In this document: positions 11,347 through 22,170 of the stretch, one piece after another
Layout: each line of letters starts with the position of its first letter
How positions within the stretch are numbered: position 1 is the stretch's first letter
Assembly: GCA_026214975.1 (NCBI GenBank)
Contig: JAOBSW010000726.1
Coordinates: forward strand, 1 to 64,000
Length of the DNA: 64,000 nt
Source: Gentiana macrophylla
Taxonomy: Eukaryota; Streptophyta; Magnoliopsida; Gentianales; Gentianaceae
Direction: 5' to 3'
Made by a program: the position numbers and the translations under genes
Notes under the pieces: generated by a model
What the model was told of the DNA's origin: nothing
The model's database searches: none
What the model saw: the letters and a program-made list of their open reading frames with translations, nothing else

Positions 11347-11734
11347 TACTTGTTAACACTAGCTAGTTATTATACACATATAAAAAAAATGAGGATAATA
11401 TGCCAAAAGAAAGGTGGTCGAGACCACAGAGTCGTGAAACAACAGCAAAAACACAGAGATAGAAACAGGAGTGACACTTGCTCAGCATTCAGTAGAAGCC
11501 AATTGTGGCCGGAACAATTAAAAGAAAGAAACACTCAAGGAAGATGAGGAGGATGTCAACAGCTAGCTAAATCACACACTTGTGATCTACTTCCCTACTT
11601 TTCTTTTTCTTCTTAGCCTGTCATTTGTTTCCCACCTCACCGTAGAAATACCATCTATTCCAAAAAAGCTTAAATTGTTGGGAGGTACAAAACTTATCAA
11701 ACATAATAGACTTTACATATCAAACATCCCTCTG
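11347..11734. other. Intergenic DNA, no gene supported
   Basis: Mixed-composition sequence with short open frames that show no domain. It ends at the AGCAA target duplication of the next Copia element. Confidence 0.5.
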
Positions 11735-11739
11735 AGCAA

Positions 11740-11913
11740 AGTTAGATTTAGGATAAAGATTGATTATCATTAATTGTGTCAAGGATTACACATCTTATAC
11801 ACCACACATTACACAATCTTCAATAGATTCTGTACTAGAGGTAGTTATGCCACCTCACCACTAATGCCACCCATTACATTGTGTAAAGACTGAATTACCC
11901 TTATACTCTAACA
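11740..11913 (-). repeat. 3' LTR (minus-sense) of the Copia element
   Basis: In minus sense begins TGTTAGAGTATAAG and ends AAATCTAACT. It ends in CT rather than the usual CA, and so does the partner LTR, so this is a family trait rather than decay. Confidence 0.9.
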
Positions 11914-11920
11914 TCCCCCC

Positions 11921-13387
11921 TCAAACAAAAGGGTGTCTTGACCACTTGAAGTTTTTCTTGGGATTGATTGAATTTGGTAATGGACAGAGGCTTGGTGAGG
12001 CAGTCTGCCACTTTATCAGCTGAGGGAATGTGTTTGACAGCAAGTTTGCCTTCCAGAATTTTGTCTTGTATGAAATGTAGATCAATCTCCACATGTTTAG
12101 TCCTACTAAAAAACACGGGATTGTAGGCCAGTGCTTGCGCACTTAAATTGTCACACAAGATGGTTGCTGTTTTAGGAAGAGGAGTGGCTAATTCAGACAG
12201 CAAGGAGGTCAGCCATTGTATTTCAGCTGCAGTGTTGGCTAAGGATCTGTACTCAAATTTAGAGCTTATCTGGTGACCACTCCACTGCTTCTTTGAGCTC
12301 CAGGACACAAGGGAACCACACAAATACACACAATAGCCAGCAACGGATCTTCTGTCCACTTTATCACATGCCCAATCAGCATCAGAATACCCAGTAAGCT
12401 GTATGCCCTGATCTAGAACAAAATGTAAGGCATAATCTATTGTTCCTTGTACATACCTCAGTAATCTTTTGACTGCCTGCCAATGGATAACCCTAGGGTG
12501 TTGCATATACTGACTTAGAGTGTTGACAGCAATAGCTAGGTCAGGACTTGTAATTGTCATGTACTGAAGTGCTCCAAGAACACTTCTATAAGTAGTGGGA
12601 TTGTCCATTAAAGGATTGTCTGTTCTGGTCAGATCAATACCAATAGCAATTGGTGTAGGACAAGGTTTCAAGTTATGCATTCCAAGTTTGTGTAGAAGTT
12701 GAGAGGCATACATGTGTTGGCTGAGGTAAAGACCAGTAGAATCCATTTGAACTTGCATCCCTAGAAAGTGACTCACTGAACCAAGGTCTTTGAGAGCAAA
12801 CCTGTTATGTAACAGTTGGATGAACTTATGGATAAGATGCGAGTTATTCCCTGTGACTAGGATGTCATCCACATAGATGAGAACATATAGGACAATAGTT
12901 CCTATTTTGAAGATGAACAAAGACACATCAGATTTGGACTGATAAAAATCCCATTTGAGAAGCTGTTGCTGTAGTTCTTCAAACCAGGCTCTTGGAGCCT
13001 ATTTAAGACCATAGAAGGCCTTTTTTTAACAGCATACATGATGTGGTTTACGGGGATTGACAAAGCCCTCAAGTTGGGGCATGTAAACAGCTTTTGTAAG
13101 GTACCATTGAGAAAAGCATTGTTAATGTCTACTTGATTGATGTCCCACTGGCATGCCACAGCAAGGGAAAGTATGACTCTAATTATTCTTGCTTTAGCTA
13201 CAGGGCTGAATGTCTCTGTGTAATCCAATCCTGGGGTTTGAAGTCTTGCCTTGTGTTTCTGCACTGTACCATCAACATTTAACTTGAGTTTGAATATCCA
13301 CTTGTTCCCCACCAGTTTCTGGTTTGAGTTTGAAGGGACGAGTTCCCAGGTTTGATTTTTCATTAGAGCCCTGTACTCTTCTTGCAT
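11921..13387 (-). pseudogene. Copia reverse transcriptase and RNase H
   Basis: Two frames cover it. 12902-13387 carries the RT start (EYRALMKNQTWELVPS, NKWIFKLKLNVDGTVQKHKARL, DYTETFSPVAKARIIRVILS). 11901-12926 carries the palm with VLIYVDDILVTG (catalytic YVDD at 12864-12875), KDLGSVSHFLGMQV, then RNase H with GYSDADWA and SLVSWSSKKQ, and the tail VADCLTKPLS. The two frames are joined by a frameshift near 12920-12990. The SR motif after SSKKQ reads WSGHQISSKFEYRSL, i.e. slightly altered. Close to intact, but the frameshift would stop translation. Confidence 0.9.
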
Positions 13388-13806
13388 AGAATTCCTCCAT
13401 TAACCTGTTCTAAAGCATCAGACACTTTGGTAGGTTCAGTAGGATAGTGATGAGCATTATGTGTGGCTAGGAAGGAAAATGTTTTAGGCTTGAATATGCC
13501 ACTTTTTGTTCTTGTTTGCATAAGATGTTGGGGAACATGTGATGGTGAAGGAGAGGGAGATGGTGAAGGTGAAGGTGTTGGTAAAAGTAAAGGTGGTGAA
13601 GGTGATGGTGTTGGTGAAGTGGATGATTGAGGAGGTGTTCCTCTATGTGTTTCTGTTTGTGTGTTATTGGAGGAGGCGGTGAGTCTTTGTGACTATGTTG
13701 GAGGCAGTACAATGCCAGGAGATGTTCTTCTTTGGATGATGCATGATATCGATGTCAGTAGTGGAGAAGGAAGGACTTGGATCACTGGAAGCAGACATTG
13801 TAGGAC

Positions 13807-15328
13807 CTAAGGCCCGGGTGTCAGAGTAGTAACAAAAAGGGTGGACACCTTACTAGGAAACCCTATTCTATAAGGAAAGTGATTTTCATTAAACACCACA
13901 TCTCTTGAGATGTAAATTCTACCAGATGGTTCTAGACACACATACCCTTTGTGATCAGGACTGATTCCTAGAAACACACATTGCTTAGTATGAAACTGGA
14001 ACTTATGATTTTGGTATGGCCTCAAGTAGGGATAACAAGCACATCCAAACACTCTAAACATGTCATATTTTGGGGATTTCCCTAGGAGGACTTCAGTAGG
14101 GCATCTCTGAGATAACACAGGTGTTGGTAAAACATTGATTATGGCCACAGCTTGTCTAAAACTTTCCCATTAGAATTTGAGGGGCATGGATGCTTGAGCA
14201 AGAAGGGTGAGACCAAGTTCAACAATATGTCTATGTTTGCGTTCTGCCTTGCCATTTTGTGCATAAGCATAGGGACAAGGGTGTTTGAAAACAATTCCTA
14301 GTTGTTTTAAAACTAGTTCAAATGTTCTATATTCCCTCCCAGACAGATTGCAAAGCCTTAATGGTCGTGCCAAACTGATTTTCAACAAGATACTTAAAAT
14401 CTATGAAGGCTTGTAAGGCATCAGATTTTAGTTTCAGTGGATAATTCCAGGTGAACCTGGAGTAGTCATCAATGAAGTTGATATAATAGGTGTAGCCATT
14501 GGTTGATCTGACTGGAGAAGGCCCCTAAAGATCAGAGTGTATCAAATCCAAAGGATGTGTGGTTTTAGTGTCAGATGAGTTATATGGTAAGTTATGATGT
14601 TTCCCATACTGGCAAGCATCACAAAGGGGAGATATTTTATTGATAGGAAGATTACATTGCTTAAAAACTTGGTCAATGACCTTTCTAGAAGCATGACCTA
14701 AACTCCTATGCCATAATATGGCTTTTTCTTGAGAATTCACTGAACAAATAAAAGACTCTAGGGGTCCAGACTGGACTATAGACACATTCATCTTAGACTG
14801 GTTTTGAACTGCAAGCATAGACTTATTCTTGGATTGAAGAGAGCTCATGTTATCCTTGGGACACTTCAACTGATACATGCCATCTTTAAGCTCCCCTTCC
14901 AGCAGCACCATCCCTGTGGTTTTGTTCTTCACACAACAACCAGAAGAGTAAAATTCAACTAACACTGGATTATCATTGGTCAGTTTAGAGACACTGAGTA
15001 AATTCTTTGTAATTTCAGGAACATGGGGAATGTTTTTAAGTGTTAGTGCAGTGTGTGAACCACGAATTTTTGATTGACCAATATGAATTATGGACAGATG
15101 CTCACCATTTCCTACTGTTAAAGTGTCTGATCCTTCATATCTAGAGTTGATGTGCAGGTTGTTCAGGTCTGAGGTAACATGACTTGTTGCTCCACTATCC
15201 ATGTACCAGCTTGCATCATTAACAGTGTTTGAGGATGCATTGTAGGCACTATTGTTTCTGTTCTGACGTGAGCTTCCTCCATTGCTAGGAATTCCTACAT
15301 TGGAGTCAAACCTGTGCCAACAATCCAC
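13807..15328 (-). pseudogene. Copia protease and integrase
   Basis: 14525-15328 holds the protease active site YMDSGATSHVT followed by the GAG-pre-integrase zinc domain (LWHRSLGHAS ... CDACQYGKHH). The integrase core begins at PLDLIHSDL and continues after a stop in 14170-14388 (PYAYAQNGKAERKHRHIVE, containing the final catalytic Glu) and 13807-14148 (VLSQRCPTEVLLGKSPKYDM, FGCACYPYLRPY, the integrase C-terminal region). At least two stops or frameshifts separate these pieces. Confidence 0.88.
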
Positions 15329-15424
15329 AGCTATATGTCCAGCTTTTCCACAGACTTGATAAACAGGTCTAGGAGTAGTCCCTGTGTTTGTATTGCTGTT
15401 GTTGTTGGATCCTCTGCCCCCTCT

Positions 15425-16579
15425 TTATATGTAACTCCTACCACCTCTTTGTCCTCTTCCTCTACCAGCATTGGATTCTTGATTCCCATTTTGATTACAA
15501 GTTTGAGAGTAAGACCTTGAATTTCCTGATCTTGTAGCTATATTTGCAGATGCTTGGCCTTGGTCCAAAGTAGTGGAAGGATTGAACCTAGCAAGTAACC
15601 TCTCATGAGTCACCAACTGTTACTGAACTTCTTGGCATGACAAGGATCCTATTCTAGAAGTCATATTCACTATTATAGATTCATACTCCTTACTGAGACC
15701 TCTAAGTGTAGCCAGAATAAGGTCACCTTTTGTGATAGGGTACCCAGCAGCTGTTAATCCATCTGAGTATGACTTCATTAGGGCAAGATAATCCATCATT
15801 GACCGAGAGCCCTTTTCAGTCTTTGTAAGGGCAATTTTATACTCCAACATACAGGCCTCTGATCTGTTGTTGTAGAGGATCTCCAGACAAGACCAGATTT
15901 CATTTGCAGTATTGCATCCAATGACTTCAATCAATGTTTATTCTTTCATCGAGCTCATGAGCCTTCCAACAAGAAGTTGATCCTTGGTGTTCTCTTCTTC
16001 AAAAGCTGGGTTCTGCACTGTGCAAGGTATGCTAGTGGTAGGATTAAAGGCAGCAATGATTTTGGGTGGTTGAGGTTTGGTGCCAAACAAGTGACCATCC
16101 TATTTATGGCCATGAATGATAGGTATGATAGTGGATTTCCATAGCAGATAGTTAGATCTGTCCAGTTTGATGGTACAGATCTGGTTAAGATTGGTGCTAA
16201 ACGGTATCAAGGGATTAAGAGCTGGCGGTGTTAACACAGATGGAGTTAGCACAGATAAGGTTTGAGGAGCGAGATTGGATTGCATGAACAATGGTGGTTC
16301 GGGTAACGACGATCGGAGAAAGGAGGTGGAAGCAAATTGGTGGGGTGTGAAGGTTGAGATAGATGAAACTCCCAGTTGAGAACTCGGAAAAGCAGATGGA
16401 AATACAGTTTGAGCTCCGGTGGTGGCTATGAAAGATTGTGGTTGAGTTTGAGTTCCGGTGGTGGTTATGGAAGAACCGGAAACTGCATTAACATATGACG
16501 AGGTGGGTATGGTGGGAGGAACAGTTGCTCCGGTTGACATTGGTGGAGTTGGTGCTCCGGTATTTGGTGGTTCAGCCAT
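15425..16579 (-). pseudogene. Copia Gag
   Basis: Starts MAEPPNTGAP 28 bp inside the 5' LTR boundary, with a Thr/Pro/Ser-rich N-terminus. It then has the Gag motif IKLDRSNYLLWKSTIIPI at residues near 140. A stop at about 16100 interrupts it. The middle (15620-15934, EIWSCLEILYNNRSEACMLEYKIALTKTEKGSRSM) and the RGRGQRGGRS nucleocapsid-like tail (15425-15616) are in later frames. A CCHC zinc knuckle was not found, but a VCGKAGHIAVDCWHRF-like string spans 15300-15360. Confidence 0.82.
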
Positions 16580-16594
16580 TAACGGCTAGAACAA

Positions 16595-16606
16595 GCTCTG
16601 ATACCA
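16595..16606 (-). other. Primer-binding site (initiator-Met tRNA)
   Basis: In minus sense TGGTATCAGAGC, complementary to the 3' end of plant initiator-Met tRNA, directly abutting the LTR. It is the minus-strand DNA priming site for reverse transcription. Confidence 0.9.
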
Positions 16607-16779
16607 AGTTAGATTTAGGATAGAGATTGATTATCATTAATTGTGTCAAGGATTACACATCTTATACACCACACATTACACAATCTTCAATAGATTCTGT
16701 ACTAGAGGTAGTTATGCCACCTCACCTCTAATGCCATCTATTACATTGTGTAAAGACTGAATTATCCTATACTCTAACA
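16607..16779 (-). repeat. 5' LTR (minus-sense) of the Copia element
   Basis: 173-bp partner of 11740-11913, differing at a few substitutions and one indel. Flanked on the right by the AGCAA duplication. Confidence 0.9.
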
Positions 16780-16784
16780 AGCAA

Positions 16785-17469
16785 CATAATAGGGCACACA
16801 AAAGGTAGATTAATGACAGAAAAATAAACTACACAGCAAGCCTAACAAAGAGGCCAAGCACTAAAAACATTTAAGGAAATGCAATGTTGGCAATGAGATG
16901 TGAAATCATGACCTCCTTCTCTCTGATACTTAATTTGTAGAATTATCGTATCTTCCAAAGCATCTGTGTTGGAGAGATAGAGCTCCAGTGTTCCTGCTCT
17001 AATACAATGTTGAATTACCGTTTCTTTCAAAAGCTTAAGTGTTGAGAAGTGGAGCTTCCAAGCGTTCAGGTGCCGTGATAAAATGTTGATTTATCATTTC
17101 TTCCAAAAGATTAACACTTTAGGAGAATTACCATCCCTTCTAAAAGCTCAACCCTTAAGGAGAATTATCATCGCTTCTAAAAGCTTAACACTTGAGAAGG
17201 TAGAGTTAAAGCGTTCGGAAAGTAGCTAATTTACATATTAAACAAACACCTAGTACTATCATCAAGGTGGTTCAGTAGAGTGAATGTTTGTATGCCTCGT
17301 AGCTGCTGCTGGAAACCCATCGCAGCTCTGGCTTCGGCCAAGCATTTTCTGCTAATTAAGGTCCTTAAAGCCATCTAGGTAGTGAATTCTCAGCTTTCAA
17401 TTAATATCAATGGAGAAATCAGTCTTCAAACTATATATATAGATGATGGGAAGAATTGAAAATGAGCTA
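16785..17469. repeat. Local repeats of a TTCTAAAAGCTTAA type
   Basis: Four or so diverged copies of a GAATTA(C/T)C..TTC(T/C)AAAAGCTTAA..TTGAG motif between about 16985 and 17220. CTCTAATACAATGTTGAATTACC near 16998 resembles an old Copia LTR/primer-site junction. No coding signal. Confidence 0.35.
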
Positions 17470-17700
17470 GCATGAAACAATGGGATGTGAAAACCGTCTC
17501 AGTGAATACCGGTGCCGGTTTCCGTTTCCGGAAATCCTTACCCACACTCTCCTCGTATGCACCGTTCCGGTGGATGTGCTGTACAAGAAGTATTTGTCTT
17601 CTTGTGCAAACATGGCACATCCAACAAACGGTATCCCGGATAAGAATTTCCCGTTTCCGGACTCGACTTTGTACGGACAATCGACTTTTGACGTATCAAT
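17470..17700. repeat. Imperfect foldback / inverted repeat
   Basis: Two arms run toward a 7-nt centre near 17592-17598. GGATGTGC..TGTACAAGAAG on the left pairs with CTTCTTGTGCA..GCACATCC on the right. Further out the TTCCGGAAAT and GGAATTTCCCG-like stretches also pair. Overlapping open frames on both strands here are a by-product of this symmetry. Could be a MITE core or a hairpin-forming transcript. Confidence 0.45.
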
Positions 17701-17810
17701 TATCAAAGCTACCTCTAAATTTATTTTTATTAATTATGATGTGAGACGTATTAACCATAAAAAAGAATAGAAATGGTATGTGCACTATGTATTTGTGTGT
17801 CACTTCCACT

Positions 17811-18128
17811 CAGAGCCGTCACTGGGGGCAGGCCAACAAGGCCACGGCCTAGGGCCCTGGCCAAAATTCACAATTTCAGAGCCTTTTAATGTTATTGTGG
17901 TGTAATTTTGGTTCATTTTTATTTGATACTTAAACTAAAAGATCGGAAAGCTTCAAATTCATATCCGAATTCAGTTTAAAAAGCCAAATCAATTTTTATT
18001 ACATTTTTTATATGCTCATCAGCTCATATACTCTGATAATAGTTGTTATTGAATATTTTTTTCACATGGTTAAGGGTATTAAGAATTTTTTTTCGCCTAG
18101 GGCCTTCGATCACACAGGGACGACCCTG
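17811..18128. mobile_element. Non-autonomous hAT-like element with 8-bp TSD CTTCCACT
   Basis: Starts CAGAGCCGTCACTGG and ends in the complement of CAGGGTCGTCCCTG; the GGCCTAGGGCC-type subterminal sequence seen at both ends is common in plant hAT elements. Flanked by CTTCCACT at 17803-17810 and 18129-18136 (perfect 8 bp). 318 bp, no transposase. Confidence 0.88.
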
Positions 18129-18136
18129 CTTCCACT

Positions 18137-18470
18137 ATATAAATTATTCCATGCAATGGACATCGGTGCCACTGACTTTGCTTTTTAGCAGCAACGTCAA
18201 TGTCACTGACTTTGGTTTTCAATAGCAACGTCAGTGCCACCGACGTTATGTTCATTAAAAATAATCGTGGTGCCGAATTAATTTTTTTCGTGGTGCCGGG
18301 AGTAATAGGATACCAAAAGTAAAAAGGGGGTACCAGTAGAACCCCTATGATTTATTGATATAGGTCCCAGCACAATTTATGATGTTGATAGTGTTGTGAA
18401 AGATGTTATGAATAAATGTGGTGAATGTATCGACATATCGTCATCCTTAAAAATAAATTGAATAAAGAAA
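18137..18470. other. Short degenerate direct repeats, no gene
   Basis: Contains three diverged repeats of the type GCAACGTCAGTGCCACCGAC (about 18150-18250). No coding signal. Confidence 0.4.
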
Positions 18471-18471
18471 A

Positions 18472-18503
18472 CTAGGGCAATGAAAGCCGTGCAAGGCACG
18501 GCT
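18472..18503 (-). mobile_element. Helitron-type 3' terminus
   Basis: In minus sense: a perfect 8-bp-stem hairpin (AGCCGTGC/GCACGGCT, 18485-18503), then a short spacer and CTAG followed by T. This is the hairpin-plus-CTRR arrangement of Helitron 3' ends, which insert between A and T. The element body would extend to the right of 18503. I could not identify a 5' TC end, so the length is unknown. Confidence 0.5.
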
Positions 18504-19759
18504 GCCTATTGAAGCATTATATCCAAAGAATTAGAAGCCATGGAGTATGCAGCTGTTAAATTTACGTTTGTTGCAATAGTGTATCAGTATAATAATGTTT
18601 AACAATAATAATGATATGGTATGATTTATGATAGAAATATAAACAAGCATACCAATAACATAACCAAGCCATACAGTTTAACATGTAGTACCCCTAAGCA
18701 TCTTGCATATGTATGAAAATTGTCCATGAAGAAATTTATTTGCAGGCTGGAATAGAATCCATTAGAAATTTGAATATAAATGGAAAAAATGCAGCAACAT
18801 CAAGTGAAACTAAGAAATGACATGCGCTATTTGCTTATTGAGTGGCACAAATTATTGATGTAAGACACAAGCAGCACACTTAGAACATGTGTACACTAAA
18901 CATAAAAGAGAACCCACCAACATTTTAGTATGTCATGGAACAACAAGAAGTCGTATGCACAGAAGACATTTTTTTTTAACAGAATAAGTACACTTGTTAA
19001 TGTGTCCTACATCGGACACTTTTAATTGTCTCAGAGTGTCCACAATGGTCACTCGATTCCATCACCTAAAACATCTTTTGGGTGCCTTGACGCCACAATG
19101 GCACCCCTCTCCTACACCCCCAATCATGAAGGAAAAAAAAAAAAAAAAAGATGTATCAACCTCTAAATTAAGAAGTCTTGTTACGTGACATACTTGTAGA
19201 AATCCAACGGGGAAGATCAGATTGGATCCTATCAAGAATTAATGATCCTACCAAGAATCAATACTATAATCACCACAAAGAGAACCAACAAAAATTCCTT
19301 AAATATCATCAACCTAACAAAACCGAGAATATGAACCGTCGTAACTCATGTATTGCAAATCTCCTGACCCCATTCCAAACCACGAAAGCTGTCCAAAAGA
19401 TGACAACAAAAAATATAAACGCTGTAGCCCGAGTATTCAATCACTAACAAAAAATATAAACGCTGGAAACCCAAATAAATGGAGTAATGTCTGATACATC
19501 AGGTAAGTACATGCCATGCTACAAAGCTATGCGATTTCCTATTAATGTTGTAAAATAATATCACTAAAATTGAGGCCCATAGTAGAAATTTAAAAAGCAC
19601 AAAACAACATCCAAAAAGGTTTTAAAAATATATTAAAAAAAAGATCATTAGACATGAAAGCTTAACATGAAAGGCAAATCAATTTTCACCAACCTTAAAC
19701 ACTTGCAAGGACTGCAAAATGAAAATCAGAAAGGAAAAGAGCATTGGTCATATACGCAT
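18504..19759. other. AT-rich intergenic DNA, possibly Helitron body
   Basis: No open frame with a recognisable domain. A poly-A run lies at 19132-19149. May include the interior of the Helitron-like element whose end is at 18472. Otherwise nothing seen. Confidence 0.35.
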
Positions 19760-19764
19760 AATTA

Positions 19765-20113
19765 TGTTGAGGCATAAAAGACAATGTGAAGTTGGTTTTG
19801 GTTCAGCTCGGCATTTGATCGAACACTTATTAGAGAAAGCAGTTAAGTGTGGAAGTTAAGTTGGTATAACTGATTGGGGGAGCTAACAGCTATATAAACT
19901 GTAATTAGCTTAGGATTAATTTATTTAGAAGTTTATTTTCAGTTTTTAATTAATGAACTTCAATGTACTATGCTTATTCGAGTTTCCCGCATTTTCTGTA
20001 ATTCGAAATTGTGAAGAACACTTGATGTGTCTTCTTCTTGATCTGAATTGATTCTGTTTCTGTTCTTCCATTTTCAATCTGTTGTCTTTTTGGTTTAATC
20101 AACAATTTCAACA
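19765..20113 (+). repeat. 5' LTR of the 19.8-kb Copia element
   Basis: TGTTGAGG...TTTCAACA. A TATATAAAC TATA motif lies near 19893. Nearly identical to 25352-25698. Confidence 0.9.
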
Positions 20114-20175
20114 TGGTATCAAAGCATACTAATTCGTTTCCGCATTCTTGATTCTTCCATTGAATCAGTATTCAT

Positions 20176-20967
20176 TTTTTTTTTTTAACAAAAAAATGGA
20201 GATTATTTCACTCGAGATTCTAGCATGTGTATTTTGAAGACATTAGATACATTTCAATAGTATATATTGCCTCTGTATTTTGAAGACATTAGATACATTT
20301 CAACAGTATATATTGTCTCTAATACACAAATAGTTAACTGAACAAAAGCTTAATACCATTACACATAATATAATATACCACAGTTCATTCTTCAGATGAT
20401 TTAAGAGCATAATGCTGTTGTTTTCAATCTTCTTTACTCTTAATTTTCTTGACTGGACTCTGCGGATTAGAATTTGGTTCATTGTTTGCTGCGCCAAGGG
20501 TGCTAGTAGTTAACACGCGTTCAACCGGCTCTCTTACACTGACTTTGTAACATCATTAATAGTCACCTCATGAGTGGTAAGTTGAGTAGTTTCTTTGGTT
20601 GAATCTACACGGCATGCCTGGGGCGCAACAGGAGCAAACAACCACACGAAAGTTGTATGTTCAAAAGGAGCAGCACTTATTTCTTCCAAGATTTTTTTTG
20701 GTTGTTGGGCAGAACAGCTGCTCTGCCCCAATGTCTTGTATTCTTGCATCTCTGCTGCTGGAGCCACCCTCAGAGGTTGGTGAATCTGCATTTTTTTCTC
20801 CGTCGCTTGTAAGTTCAGACCACATATACATTTTTTAAACTGGGTGGATTTGAACACTATTTCGTTCTGTCAATACATTTTATGAAACAAAGTACTTCCT
20901 TCTTATGTTTAGCAAGCTCGATCTCCTTCATCAAAGAAACATTCTCTTTAAGGGATTAGTCGACTAT
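20176..20967 (-). pseudogene. Polyadenylated retrocopy (processed pseudogene) nested in Copia leader
   Basis: Starts on the plus strand with a 12-T run (20176-20187), i.e. a poly(A) tail in minus sense. It is flanked by a perfect 13-bp direct repeat AATCAGTATTCAT (20163-20175 and 20968-20980), the hallmark of LINE-mediated retroposition. In minus sense it encodes a protein fragment: a charged region KENVSLMKEIELAKHKKEV, then frame 20534-20857 with QQPKKILEEISAAPFEHTTF, one frameshift, then an end PQSPVKKIKSKED and stop. A 3' UTR follows, with a 42-bp direct duplication (about 20227-20268 and 20274-20316). The parent gene is not recognised; no RT domain is seen, so it is not an obvious LINE. 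Confidence 0.7.
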
Positions 20968-21049
20968 AATCAGTATTCATATTTTCCAAGAAATCTCTCA
21001 TTTCTTATTCATTTTCTTAGTCTTCTGGTTTTACTTCTTGAGATTTCTG

Positions 21050-22170
21050 ATGGCTACTGCAAATTTTGTTGTTATTCAAGGTAACAATAGCGATAATACA
21101 AGTTTGATTCCGGTGCAACCTGTTTTCAAAGGTGCAGAAAACTTCAATCATTGGAAAAGGGCGATTACAAAGGCAATATCAGTAGAAAGAAGTTGAGTTT
21201 CATCAATGGCACTGCTGTTGCACTGCAGAGAATGATCTTGCATATGAAGATTGGTTACATGCCAATGATATGGCCACTTCTTGGCTGATTAATTCGATAA
21301 CGCCTGCAATTTCTGAATCAGTGATGTACTTTGATACAGCCAGGGAAATATGGTTGGATTTACAAGCCAAATTTGGAAGAGGTGATGCCTATAGATTGTC
21401 TAATCTTAAAGAAGAAATCGAGAGGACAAAACAAGGCACACTGCCTGTTACTGATTACTTTACCAAGCTGAAGTCCTTATAGGATCAATACATTCTTTTG
21501 AGGCCTATCCCTTCCTGTACATGTCCGGCTTTACAAACAATAAGGGAATATTATTCCAATGCCTACACTACCAGATTCTTGATGGGTTTAAATGGGAATT
21601 TTGGTAATCTCAAATCCCAGGTCCTAATGACTATTCCCCTTCCATATGTCAAGACTGCCTTTGTTATGGCATTAAACCATGAACAACAGCTCAATTACAA
21701 CCCTGTCAGTGCAGATTCTGTGCACTTGCTGCTAGTTCTGAGGTGAATGCTAGTGCAGATTGCAATCAGGCCATGATCAATACAAGATTTCAGAATCAAG
21801 GTAGGGGACAAGGAAGAGGGAATGGAGGTGGTGGAAGAGGTTTTTCAAGGAAACAACAAAAGACCTTATTGTACTTACTGTGGTAAAGAAGGCTATACCA
21901 TTGACAAGTGTTAAAAGAAATATGGATTTCCACCCAATTTTAAAGGTTATGGTAGAGGTGCAGGTCCAGCAGCTACCAATGTGGAGTATGATCAATATCC
22001 TGATGGTCAAGATGTTTGTGTGCGTGGTCAGCAGAGTCAGAAATCTGATGATGCACCTATCACTAAGTCTCAGTATGATCACTTGCTCTCTCTTATTCAA
22101 GGGCTGCATTCCCCATCTAGTCAATGCAATTCAGTGATTTTGGCTGCAGGCACATCAGGGCAAGGTATCA
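21050..22170 (+). pseudogene. Copia Gag
   Basis: ATG at 21050 (MATANFVVIQGNNSDNTS), then FKGAENFNHWKRAI. It shifts frame near 21180, continues at 21270-21482 (SWLINSITPAISESVMYFDTA and LQAKFGRGDAYRLSNLKEE) and 21498-21746 (RFLMGLNGNF), typical Copia Gag wording. A zinc knuckle-like YCTYCGKEGYTIDKC lies near 21868-21912 with Tyr in place of the usual His. At least three frame breaks. Confidence 0.85.

Larger units (their letters stand above)
11740..16779 (-). mobile_element. Ty1/Copia LTR retrotransposon, minus orientation, TSD AGCAA
   Basis: Short LTRs (174 and 173 bp) bracket gag-pol read on the minus strand, with TSD AGCAA at 11735-11739 and 16780-16784. A primer-binding site complementary to initiator-Met tRNA (TGGTATCAGAGC) directly follows the 5' LTR, and a GAGGGGGGA polypurine tract (11914-11925) precedes the 3' LTR. 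By eye the LTRs differ at only a handful of sites, so insertion is relatively recent. The short-LTR Copia plan fits the Ale/Retrofit group, but I did not test this. Several stops and frameshifts make it non-autonomous. Confidence 0.94.

Noticed and set aside
13467..13712. His/Leu-rich open frame (HHHLHHL type)
   Set aside because: Wrong frame of the Ser/Pro-rich linker between Copia integrase and RT; its composition comes from GGTGAAGGTGA-type repeats.
17472..17770. 90-96 codon overlapping plus-strand frames
   Set aside because: Both strands are open because of the foldback symmetry; no recognised domain.
20595..20838. Plus-strand frames of 62-79 codons
   Set aside because: They lie antisense to the retrocopy frame and lack any domain; shadows.
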